The notes under the pieces are model-generated. The model was not told the origin of the DNA. It saw only the letters and a list, made by a program, of their open reading frames with translations, and made no database searches. A DNA stretch of 64,000 nucleotides from Streptomyces glomeratus. Its GTDB lineage: Bacteria > Actinomycetota > Actinomycetes > Streptomycetales > Streptomycetaceae. Shown here in pieces: positions 44,414 to 51,543 of the stretch. Positions within the stretch are counted from its first letter, which is position 1; every line of letters begins with the position of its first letter. The position numbers and the translations under genes are program-made. The DNA is taken from contig NZ_JAKEEB010000020.1 of the NCBI RefSeq assembly GCF_021462825.1, positions 60,892 to 124,891 on the forward strand, in the 5' to 3' direction.

Positions 44414-45612
44414 GTGGCACTCCCGAGAGCAGACAGGACGGGCAGCCGGACGGTGACGGTGGTGCCCTCGCCCGGCGCGCTGCGGATCTGCGCCGCACCG
44501 CCCACCTCGGCGGCACGCGCCCGCAGCCCGTTCAGACCGTAGCCCGCGGCGGGCGCGGCCGGGTCGAAGCCGCAGCCGTCGTCCCGCACCGTGACGGTCA
44601 GCGCATCGTCGGCGTACACGAGCGCGATGCTGAGGGACACCGAACTCCCGGCGTGCTTGTGTGCGTTGGCCAGTGCCTCCTGGCACGAGCGCAGCGCGAC
44701 GACCTCCGGTGCGGCGGGCAGGGTGCGCACCGGGCCCGTGACCTCCACCAGCGCGTCGTAGCGTGCCGCCAGCCGCCGCAAGGCGTCCGGAAGCGACGCC
44801 CCGGCCAGGTCGGCGGGCGCACCCCCCGCCACCAGGGCGCGCGCCTCGGCGAGGTTCTGCCGGGCCGTCTCCGCCATCAGGGCCAGATGCCGGCGGGCCC
44901 GGGGGACGTCGTGCTCCAGTTCGGCCTCCACCGCCTGGACGAGCATCAGCAGGCTGGTGAAGCCCTGGGCGAGCGTGTCATGGATCTCGCGAGAGAGCCG
45001 TTCGCGTTCCCTGAGCGCACCGTGCGCGGCCGAGAGCCGGGAGATCTCGTGCCGGCTGGCGTCGAGCTGTGCGATCAGCTCGGCCCGCTCCCCGCTCTGT
45101 TCGATGATGCGGATGATCCAGCCGCCGATGACCACCGAGAAGACGAGGGTCACCAGGGCGAAGAGGGCGTTGAATACGAAGTCCTCGGCGGCCGGGCGCC
45201 ACAGCAGCGCCCAGCCCGCCACGGGGAGCAGGTTGATGAGCGCCACGACGGCGAAGGCCCGCCGAGTCTGGAGGGCCATGAAGCACTGCGGGATGAGCGC
45301 GAACGACATCAGCCGTGTCTCGCCGACCAGGACCGCCGACGGCAGGAACAACGCCATAACCCCGCCCAGGTAGCACAGCGCCCGGCGCTCCCCGGGCGGG
45401 TCTTCCCTGAGCAGCGCGCGCCCCACCGACACGTACCAGGGCACCAGCGGCACGAGCAGCCCGGCCGCCACCGCGCGCAGGGGCCACGCCGAGTGCGCGG
45501 CGTCGAGCACGCCGGCCAGGGTGGCCGCCCAGGCGACCGTGAAGTACCCGTCCCACAGCCGCATCGAACGGTCCCAGGCGTGCGCGGCGCGCGCAGTGCC
45601 GGGCCCGCTCAT
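44410..45612 (-). CDS. membrane sensor histidine kinase, HisKA_3 type
   Basis: The 400-residue kinase has about six membrane helices in residues 25-170 with no sizeable outer domain, then a coiled linker, the dimerisation/phosphorylation box SREIHDTLAQG (H211) and a HATPase domain with N box QEALANAHKHA, DDGCGFDP and GLNGLRAR. This is the NarL-partner subclass. The lack of an extracellular sensor suggests intramembrane sensing, possibly of the transporter encoded next to it. Its ATG overlaps the permease stop by four bases. Confidence 0.95.
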   Translation of the reverse strand: MSGPGTARAAHAWDRSMRLWDGYFTVAWAATLAGVLDAAHSAWPLRAVAAGLLVPLVPWYVSVGRALLREDPPGERRALCYLGGVMALFLPSAVLVGETRLMSFALIPQCFMALQTRRAFAVVALINLLPVAGWALLWRPAAEDFVFNALFALVTLVFSVVIGGWIIRIIEQSGERAELIAQLDASRHEISRLSAAHGALRERERLSREIHDTLAQGFTSLLMLVQAVEAELEHDVPRARRHLALMAETARQNLAEARALVAGGAPADLAGASLPDALRRLAARYDALVEVTGPVRTLPAAPEVVALRSCQEALANAHKHAGSSVSLSIALVYADDALTVTVRDDGCGFDPAAPAAGYGLNGLRARAAEVGGAAQIRSAPGEGTTVTVRLPVLSALGSAT

Positions 45613-46454
45613 CCCTGGCGCCGGTCCTTCCAGCGGAATGTCAGCAGACACAGCGCCAATCCTCCGACGCACCAGGCCGCCAGTACCAGGGCGATCCTTC
45701 CGAACTCCCAGCTTCCCGCCTGCTCCAGCACCTTCGCCGAGTCGGGCAGGAACACGCCCCGCAGTCCCTGGCACAGCCATTTCAACGGGAACAGGGCGCC
45801 GAGGTTCAGCATCCAGTCGGGGATGCTGTTGACGGAGATGTACACCCCGGAGACGAACTGCAGCACCAGGAAGGGCAGGACGACCACCGAGCTGGCGCTC
45901 TTGGCGGACCTGGGCACGGAGCTGATCGCGATGCCGAGCAGCGCGCACGCGGTCAGCCCGAGCACGAAGATCCAGCCGAAGTCGAACCACCTCCCGGCGT
46001 CCGAGGGCAGATCGACGCCGTACACGGTGGTCCCTGCGAGCAGCAGGATCGCCGTCTCCAGGACACCGGTGAACAGGACCAGCCAGATCTTCCCCAGGAA
46101 GTACGCCGTCGGCGGCATGGGGGTGCCGCGCAGCCGGCGCAGGACCTTCTCGTCGCGTTCCACCGCGATGGAGATCCCCAGGGACTGGAAACTCGTCGAC
46201 ATGATGCCCGAGGCCATCATCGCGGGCACGTACAGCTGCGAGGCGGTGACGCCGGCGCCGCGCACGGCGTCGTGGAAGATCGACGCGAACAGGAACAGGA
46301 ACACGACCGGGAAGGCGAAGGTGAACACCACCTGATCGCGCTGCCGGAAGAACTGCCTGATCTCCAGGGCGCCCCTGTGCAGCCCGAGCACCCATGCCCC
46401 GGGCAGCCGCCCGGCGGTGGCCTCGGTCCGGGCCCGTACGGCAGTCGTGGTCAT
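45609..46454 (-). CDS. ABC-2 type transporter permease
   Basis: The 281-residue membrane protein has six hydrophobic helices in ABC-2 order, beginning FTFAFPVVFLFLFASIF and including FVLGLTACALLGIAIS and FLVLQFVSGVYISV. A conserved cytoplasmic segment (VERDEKVLRRLRGTPMPP) is the probable coupling helix to the ATPase. It resembles DrrB-like drug or lipid exporters. Start ATG 46454 overlaps the ATPase stop (ATGA). Confidence 0.94.
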   Translation of the reverse strand: MTTTAVRARTEATAGRLPGAWVLGLHRGALEIRQFFRQRDQVVFTFAFPVVFLFLFASIFHDAVRGAGVTASQLYVPAMMASGIMSTSFQSLGISIAVERDEKVLRRLRGTPMPPTAYFLGKIWLVLFTGVLETAILLLAGTTVYGVDLPSDAGRWFDFGWIFVLGLTACALLGIAISSVPRSAKSASSVVVLPFLVLQFVSGVYISVNSIPDWMLNLGALFPLKWLCQGLRGVFLPDSAKVLEQAGSWEFGRIALVLAAWCVGGLALCLLTFRWKDRRQG

Positions 46455-47314
46455 CGCGCGTTCTCCTGTCCGGTCAGCCGCAGATACACGTCCTCCAAGG
46501 TGGGGCGGCTGATCCGCAGCCCCGGGATCTCGTCGAAACGCCCGGCCAGCTCGGTGACCGTCCGCGTCGGCGTTCCCGTGCGCTCCCGGCGAGGCCTTCC
46601 GTCCGCCTCCGTCCACTCGACGATCGCCTCGCTGCCGAAGCGGTCCCGCAGCGCCGCCGCGGTGCCCTCGGCCACCACCCGGCCCTTGGCCACCACCGCC
46701 AGCCGGTCGGCCAGCTCCTCGGCCTCCTCCAGATAGTGGGTGGTGAGCAGGATGGTGGTGCCCTCGTCGGCGAGCGTGCGGATCAGCTCCCAGAACCGGC
46801 GCCGGGCCGCCGGGTCGAATCCGGTCGTCGGTTCGTCCAGGAGCAGCAGCTCCGGGTCGCCGATCACGCCGAGCGCCACGTCGAGACGGCGGCGCTGCCC
46901 ACCCGAAAGCCCCTTGATCCGGCTGTCCGCCTTCGCCCCGAGGCCCACCAGCCCGATGACCTGCTCGGGATCGCGCGGCCGGGGGTAGTAGCGGGCGAAG
47001 TGCCGCACGGTCTCGCGGACCGTCAACTCCGCGGGCGCCGATTCGTCCTGCCAGACGATGCCTACTTTCGAGCGCCACGCGCGTGTGGCGCTCGCCGGGT
47101 CCGCCCCGAGGACGGACACCTCGCCGCCGTCCCGGTCACGGTTGCCCTGGAGGATCTCCACGGTGGTGGTCTTGCCCGCTCCGTTGGGCCCGAGCAGGCC
47201 GAACACCTCGCCGCGGCGGATTTCGAGATCGATCCCGTCGACCGCGGTGACGTCCCCGTACTGCTTGCGCAGCCCTCGCACGTCCACCGCGAGTCCGTTC
47301 GCATCTGTGGTCAT
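46451..47314 (-). CDS. ABC transporter ATP-binding protein
   Basis: The 287-residue ATPase has Walker A GPNGAGKT (42-49), signature LSGGQ (136-140), Walker B LLLLDEP and the H-loop LLTTHYLEEA, followed by a C-terminal domain like DrrA exporters. It leads a four-gene operon ATPase-permease-kinase-regulator in which every junction is a four-base overlap. ATG 47314 was chosen over an upstream in-frame ATG because the family begins near VDVRGLRK. Confidence 0.96.
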   Translation of the reverse strand: MTTDANGLAVDVRGLRKQYGDVTAVDGIDLEIRRGEVFGLLGPNGAGKTTTVEILQGNRDRDGGEVSVLGADPASATRAWRSKVGIVWQDESAPAELTVRETVRHFARYYPRPRDPEQVIGLVGLGAKADSRIKGLSGGQRRRLDVALGVIGDPELLLLDEPTTGFDPAARRRFWELIRTLADEGTTILLTTHYLEEAEELADRLAVVAKGRVVAEGTAAALRDRFGSEAIVEWTEADGRPRRERTGTPTRTVTELAGRFDEIPGLRISRPTLEDVYLRLTGQENAR

Positions 47315-47370
47315 GGCCACGAGCCTCGGCCTGAACCGAACGTTCCGCGACGACCGTGCGTACCTTCTCA

Positions 47371-47400
47371 TGTCCATCGAACGGTGGACACGGGCCCGTG
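47371..47400. promoter_or_regulatory. inverted repeat plus palindrome, candidate operator
   Basis: TGTCCA (47371-47376) and TGGACA (47385-47390) form an inverted repeat with an 8-base spacer, abutting the perfect 12-bp palindrome CACGGGCCCGTG (47389-47400). They lie in the 141-base gap between the ABC/two-component operon and the VKOR gene, a natural site for the NarL-type regulator. Confidence 0.5.
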
Positions 47401-47455
47401 TGCGGCACAATGACCTGAGCCCGCAGATCCAACCCCGAGCATCGGAATCGGCGTG

Positions 47456-48112
47456 ATGACGAAGACGACAGTGAAGGACGTCTCCACCGGACCCATCGAG
47501 ACGGAACGCACGGACGCGCCCCGGACGGTCGGTGGCAGTCGTGCGTTCGCCCTGCTGCTCGTGATCACCGGCGCGGCCGGTCTGCTCGCCGCGTGGGTCA
47601 TCACGATCGACAAGTTCAAGATCCTCGAGGGCAAGGTGAGCGGCAAGACGTTCACCCCCAGCTGCAGCCTCAACCCGATCGTCTCCTGCGGCAGTGTCAT
47701 GGAGAGCAAGCAGGCCGGGGTGTTCGGTTTCCCCAACCCGATGCTCGGCCTCGTCTGCTACGGCATCGTCATCTGCGTCGGCATGAGCCTGCTCACCCGG
47801 GTCCGCTTCCCCCGCTGGTACTGGCTGACCTTCAACTTCGGCACGCTCTTCGGTGTGGCCTTCTGCACCTGGCTGCAGTTCCAGTCGCTGTACCGGATCA
47901 ACGCGCTGTGCCTGTGGTGCTCGCTGGCCTGGGTCGCCACGATCACCATGTTCTGGTACGTGACCTCGTTCAACGTCCGCAACGACTTCCTGCCCGCGCC
48001 GCGCCCCGTGAAGAACTTCCTCGGCGAGTTCACCTGGGTGCTCCCCGTCACGCACGTCGGCATCATCGCGATGCTCATCCTGACCCGCTGGGGCAGCCAG
48101 CTCTGGGCCTGA
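47456..48112 (+). CDS. vitamin K epoxide reductase-family membrane protein
   Basis: The 218-residue protein has about five membrane helices and the four VKOR cysteines: C70 and C78 (CSLNPIVSC) and the redox pair C152-LW-C155. Bacterial VKOR homologues reoxidise a DsbA-like oxidase using menaquinone, so it probably supports disulfide formation in exported proteins. GTG 47453 directly precedes ATG 47456 and either could be the start. No DsbA partner is adjacent; the thioredoxin-fold gene at 8091-8612 lacks a signal peptide and is not an obvious partner. Confidence 0.93.
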   Translation: MTKTTVKDVSTGPIETERTDAPRTVGGSRAFALLLVITGAAGLLAAWVITIDKFKILEGKVSGKTFTPSCSLNPIVSCGSVMESKQAGVFGFPNPMLGLVCYGIVICVGMSLLTRVRFPRWYWLTFNFGTLFGVAFCTWLQFQSLYRINALCLWCSLAWVATITMFWYVTSFNVRNDFLPAPRPVKNFLGEFTWVLPVTHVGIIAMLILTRWGSQLWA

Positions 48113-48215
48113 TCCGCCGGGCGTGAGGGGCTGACCCGGAGGGCCTGACCGAGGGCCGCACGGCTTCCGCGCCGGGCCCGGCGGCGTTGTCAGTGGCGTG
48201 GCATAGGGTTTCAGC

Positions 48216-49571
48216 GTGGAGCCCGACCTGTTCACCGCCGCCGCAGAAGAACGCCAGGAGAAGGACCCGGCCGCAAGCCCCCTGGCGGTCCGCATGCGCC
48301 CGCGCACCCTCGACGAGGTGGTGGGCCAGCAGCACCTGCTCAAGCCGGGATCCCCGCTGCGCAGACTGGTCGGCGAGGGCAACGGCGGGCCGGCCGGCCC
48401 CTCCTCGGTGATCCTCTGGGGCCCGCCCGGCACCGGCAAGACGACGTTGGCGTACGTGGTCTCGAAGGCGACCGACAAGCGCTTCGTGGAGCTGTCGGCG
48501 ATCACCGCGGGCGTGAAGGAGGTCCGTGCGGTCATCGACGGCGCCCGCCGCGCCACCGGCGGCTTCGGCAAGGAGACCGTCCTCTTCCTGGACGAGATCC
48601 ACCGCTTCAGCAAGGCCCAGCAGGACTCCCTGCTGCCGGCCGTCGAGAACCGCTGGGTCACCCTGATCGCGGCGACCACGGAGAACCCGTACTTCTCGGT
48701 GATCTCCCCGCTGCTGTCCCGCTCCCTGCTGCTCACCCTCGAACCGCTCACCGACGACGACGTGCGCGGCCTGCTGCGCCGGGCCCTCGCCGACGAGCGG
48801 GGCCTGGCCGGCGCCGTCACGCTGCCCGAGGACACCGAGTCCCATCTGCTGCGGATCGCCGGCGGCGACGCCCGCCGCGCCCTGACCGCTCTGGAGGCGG
48901 CGGCCGGCGCCGCCCTCGACAAGGGCGAGACGGAGATCGGCCTCACGACACTCGAGGAGACGGTGGACCGTGCCGCGGTGAAGTACGACCGCGACGGCGA
49001 CCAGCACTACGACGTGGCGAGCGCCCTCATCAAGTCGATCCGCGGCTCGGACGTCGACGCGGCCCTGCACTACCTGGCCCGCATGATCGAAGCCGGTGAG
49101 GACCCCCGCTTCATCGCCCGCCGCCTCATGATCTCCGCGAGCGAGGACATCGGCCTCGCCGATCCGAACGCGCTGCCGATCGCCGTGGCCGCCGCCCAGG
49201 CCGTCGCCATGATCGGCTTCCCGGAGGCGGCCCTCACCCTCAGCCACGCCACCATCGCCCTCGCGCTCGCCCCCAAGTCCAACTCGGCGACCACGGCGAT
49301 CGGCGCGGCCATGGCCGACGTCCGGGCGGGCCTCGCCGGACCCGTGCCCCCGCACCTGCGCGACGGGCACTACAAGGGCGCAGCCAAACTCGGCCACGCC
49401 CAGGGATATGTGTATCCGCACGACCTGCCCGAGGGCATCGCCGCGCAGCAGTACGCCCCGGACGCGCTCAAGGGCCGCGAGTACTACACCCCGACCCGGC
49501 ACGGCGCGGAGGCGCGTTACGCGGACGCGGTGGAATGGACCCGCAAGCACTTGCGTCGAAAGCAGCCGTAG
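48216..49571 (+). CDS. rarA: replication-associated recombination protein A (RarA/MgsA)
   Basis: The 451-residue AAA+ ATPase of the clamp-loader clade acts at stalled replication forks. Walker A is GPPGTGKTT (from residue 69), Walker B LFLDEIHR, sensor 1 AATTENPYF, then the MgsA tetramerisation domain (DVASALIKSIRGSDVDAALHYL) and the conserved end YVYPHD. GTG 48216 follows a TAGGGT element by six bases, so the mRNA may be leaderless. The short N-terminal DLF is consistent with a clamp or partner contact. Confidence 0.97.
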   Translation: MEPDLFTAAAEERQEKDPAASPLAVRMRPRTLDEVVGQQHLLKPGSPLRRLVGEGNGGPAGPSSVILWGPPGTGKTTLAYVVSKATDKRFVELSAITAGVKEVRAVIDGARRATGGFGKETVLFLDEIHRFSKAQQDSLLPAVENRWVTLIAATTENPYFSVISPLLSRSLLLTLEPLTDDDVRGLLRRALADERGLAGAVTLPEDTESHLLRIAGGDARRALTALEAAAGAALDKGETEIGLTTLEETVDRAAVKYDRDGDQHYDVASALIKSIRGSDVDAALHYLARMIEAGEDPRFIARRLMISASEDIGLADPNALPIAVAAAQAVAMIGFPEAALTLSHATIALALAPKSNSATTAIGAAMADVRAGLAGPVPPHLRDGHYKGAAKLGHAQGYVYPHDLPEGIAAQQYAPDALKGREYYTPTRHGAEARYADAVEWTRKHLRRKQP

Positions 49572-49585
49572 CCGCCCTGTAGACT
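49556..49585 (+). promoter_or_regulatory. candidate rpsD promoter
   Basis: TCGAAA (49556-49561) and TAGACT (49580-49585), 18 bases apart, would start transcription near 49592, overlapping the end of rarA and giving a leader of about 325 bases. Confidence 0.45.
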
Positions 49586-49917
49586 TGCTCGAAGTGCTGA
49601 GTCCCGTGTCCGGCACCTCAGGAATGAGAGGCCGGCACCACCAGAGCGGGACACCCAGCCGGAACCCCGTCGCCTGACGGCACGGGGATCCAGGAGCGTC
49701 GCGCACCGTCGAACGGTGTCGCGGGCAGCCCACCACCTCCCGGTGCACCCGGTGACAGGTCGGTGGGCCACTCGCGTGCTGCACGTATGTGCCCAGACCA
49801 GGGGAGCGGCTGCCCGGCAGGTCCCACGCGGACCCGCAGGGATTCCCCGGCTGCGGATGCGACCTCCCCTAACCCTGGTGAAGCCGATTCCATACAGAAA
49901 CACGAGGTGTTTGGTTC
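49572..49917 (+). promoter_or_regulatory. long rpsD leader region with structured hairpin
   Basis: The 346 bases before rpsD contain no protein gene. At 49601-49652 an outer stem GTCCC/GGGAC encloses GTG(T)CCGGC/GCCGGCAC and a top CTCA/TGAG stem with a GGAA tetraloop. Ribosomal protein S4 represses its own mRNA in several bacteria by binding leader structures, so this may be an autoregulatory element; that is inference. GAGGTG-like purines precede the rpsD ATG only weakly. Confidence 0.5.
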
Positions 49918-50532
49918 ATGGCGAACCAGTCCCGCCCCAAGGTCAAGAAGTCGCGTGCCCTCGGCATCGCGCTGACCCCGAAGGCCGTCAAGTACTTCGA
50001 GGCCCGCCCCTACCCGCCGGGCGAGCACGGCCGTGGCCGCAAGCAGAACTCGGACTACAAGGTCCGTCTGCTGGAGAAGCAGCGTCTGCGCGCTCAGTAC
50101 GACATCTCCGAGCGCCAGCTGGTGCGCGCCTACGAGCGTGCGTCCAAGGTCCAGGGCAAGACCGGTGAGGCCCTGATCGTCGAGCTGGAGCGCCGTCTCG
50201 ACGCGCTGGTCCTGCGTTCGGGCATCGCCCGCACGATCTACCAGGCCCGCCAGATGGTCGTCCACGGCCACATCGAGGTCAACGGCCAGAAGGTCGACAA
50301 GCCGTCGTTCCGCGTCCGTCCCGACGACGTCGTGATGGTCCGCGAGCGCAGCCGTGAGAAGTCGCTCTTCCAGATCGCCCGCGAGGGTGGCTTCGCCCCC
50401 GACGGCGAGACCCCGCGCTACCTCCAGGTGAACCTCAAGGCCCTGGCGTTCCGCCTGGACCGTGAGCCGAACCGCAAGGAGATCCCGGTGATCTGCGACG
50501 AGCAGCTCGTCGTCGAGTACTACGCCCGTTGA
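49918..50532 (+). CDS. rpsD: 30S ribosomal protein S4
   Basis: The 204-residue protein is a primary 16S rRNA binder. It contains the S4 RNA-binding domain (RLDALVLRSGIARTIYQARQ then HGHIEVNGQKVD) and normal ends. It has no N-terminal CxxC zinc knuckle (MANQSRPKVKKSRALGI), so it belongs to the zinc-free type common in Streptomyces. It stands alone, away from the alpha operon, with its own long leader and a strong terminator. Confidence 0.97.
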   Translation: MANQSRPKVKKSRALGIALTPKAVKYFEARPYPPGEHGRGRKQNSDYKVRLLEKQRLRAQYDISERQLVRAYERASKVQGKTGEALIVELERRLDALVLRSGIARTIYQARQMVVHGHIEVNGQKVDKPSFRVRPDDVVMVRERSREKSLFQIAREGGFAPDGETPRYLQVNLKALAFRLDREPNRKEIPVICDEQLVVEYYAR

Positions 50533-50564
50533 TCCCTTTCCGGCGGACGTAGCACCCCAGCGCA

Positions 50565-50612
50565 TCGGCCCGTCGTCCCCCGCCCCTCCGGGCGGTCGGG
50601 ACGGCGGGCCGA
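50565..50612 (+). terminator. terminator after rpsD
   Basis: A 15-bp stem with one G-T pair (50565-50579 with 50598-50612) is extended by an inner CCGCCC/GGGCGG hairpin, 33 bases past the stop. Confidence 0.75.
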
Positions 50613-50729
50613 CGCATGTCCCGGTGCGCCCGGCCCTCCTAATCCGGTACGGACCGGCCGCCCCGGCGCGATAGGCTCGGGGGACGAGTTTTCGATGTTC
50701 AGGCACGTACCAGGGAGCGGGTGCACACG

Positions 50730-51188
50730 GTGTCCGGTGGAGAGGTGGCCGGGATCCTGGTGGCTGTCTTCTGGGCGATTCTGGTCTCCTTCCTCGCCGT
50801 CGCGCTGGCGAGGCTGGCCCAGACGCTCAAGGCGACCACCAAGCTGGTGGCGGACGTGACCGACCAGGCCGTCCCGCTGCTGTCCGACGCCTCCGCGGCG
50901 GTGCGCTCCGCGCAGACCCAGATCGATCGGGTCGACGCGATCGCGTCGGACGTCCAGGAGGTCACGTCGAACGCCTCGGCGCTGTCGACGACCGTCGCCT
51001 CCACCTTCGGGGGGCCCCTGGTCAAGGTCGCGGCGTTCGGCTACGGCGTGCGCCGGGCGATCGCCGGCCGTCGCGAGAACGTGCCTGCCAAGGCGCCCCG
51101 GCGTACCGTGATCGTGGGCCGCACCGTCCCGTCTCAGCGACGGGGGAAGCGGAACAACCGGGGAAACAACCGGGAAGAGGGGCTCTGA
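50730..51188 (+). CDS. DUF948 membrane protein
   Basis: The 152-residue protein has one N-terminal membrane helix (GILVAVFWAILVSFLAVAL), a long amphipathic helical region (LKATTKLVADVTDQ, AAVRSAQTQIDRV) and a basic tail (RRGKRNNRGNNRE). GTG 50730 was preferred over GTG 50721 because AGGGAG is too close to the latter. The family is conserved just upstream of alaS in actinomycetes; role unknown, possibly envelope-associated. The next gene starts seven bases after its stop. Confidence 0.85.
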   Translation: MSGGEVAGILVAVFWAILVSFLAVALARLAQTLKATTKLVADVTDQAVPLLSDASAAVRSAQTQIDRVDAIASDVQEVTSNASALSTTVASTFGGPLVKVAAFGYGVRRAIAGRRENVPAKAPRRTVIVGRTVPSQRRGKRNNRGNNREEGL

Positions 51189-51195
51189 CCGAGCG

Positions 51196-51543
51196 ATGTT
51201 CCGCCGTACGTTCTGGTTCACCACGGGTGTCGCCGCCGGTGTGTGGGCCACCACCAAGGTCAACCGCAAGCTGAGGCAGCTGACCCCCGAGAGCCTGGCC
51301 GCGCAGGCGGCGAACAAGGCGATCGACGTGGGCCACCGGCTCAAAGACCGCGCACGGGACTTCGCGCTCGACGTCCGCGCCGGCATGGCCCAGCGGGAGG
51401 CGGAACTCGGCGACGCGCTCGGCCTGAACGCACCCGTCGACCAGCTCCCGGGACCCCGGCGGTACGCCGTCATCGAGAACCGCAACAGCCCGAAGCACGT
51501 CGAGACCACGACGTACTCGTACAACCGGAATGAGGACCACTGA
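51196..51543 (+). CDS. small conserved membrane-associated protein
   Basis: The 115-residue product begins MFRRTFWFTTGVAAGVWATTKVNRKL, a short N-terminal hydrophobic segment, followed by an amphipathic helical middle and a polar end ETTTYSYNRNEDH. No enzyme motif is seen. It lies between the DUF948 gene and alaS, and its TGA overlaps the alaS ATG by one base, so the three genes are probably co-translated. Function unknown. Confidence 0.82.
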   Translation: MFRRTFWFTTGVAAGVWATTKVNRKLRQLTPESLAAQAANKAIDVGHRLKDRARDFALDVRAGMAQREAELGDALGLNAPVDQLPGPRRYAVIENRNSPKHVETTTYSYNRNEDH

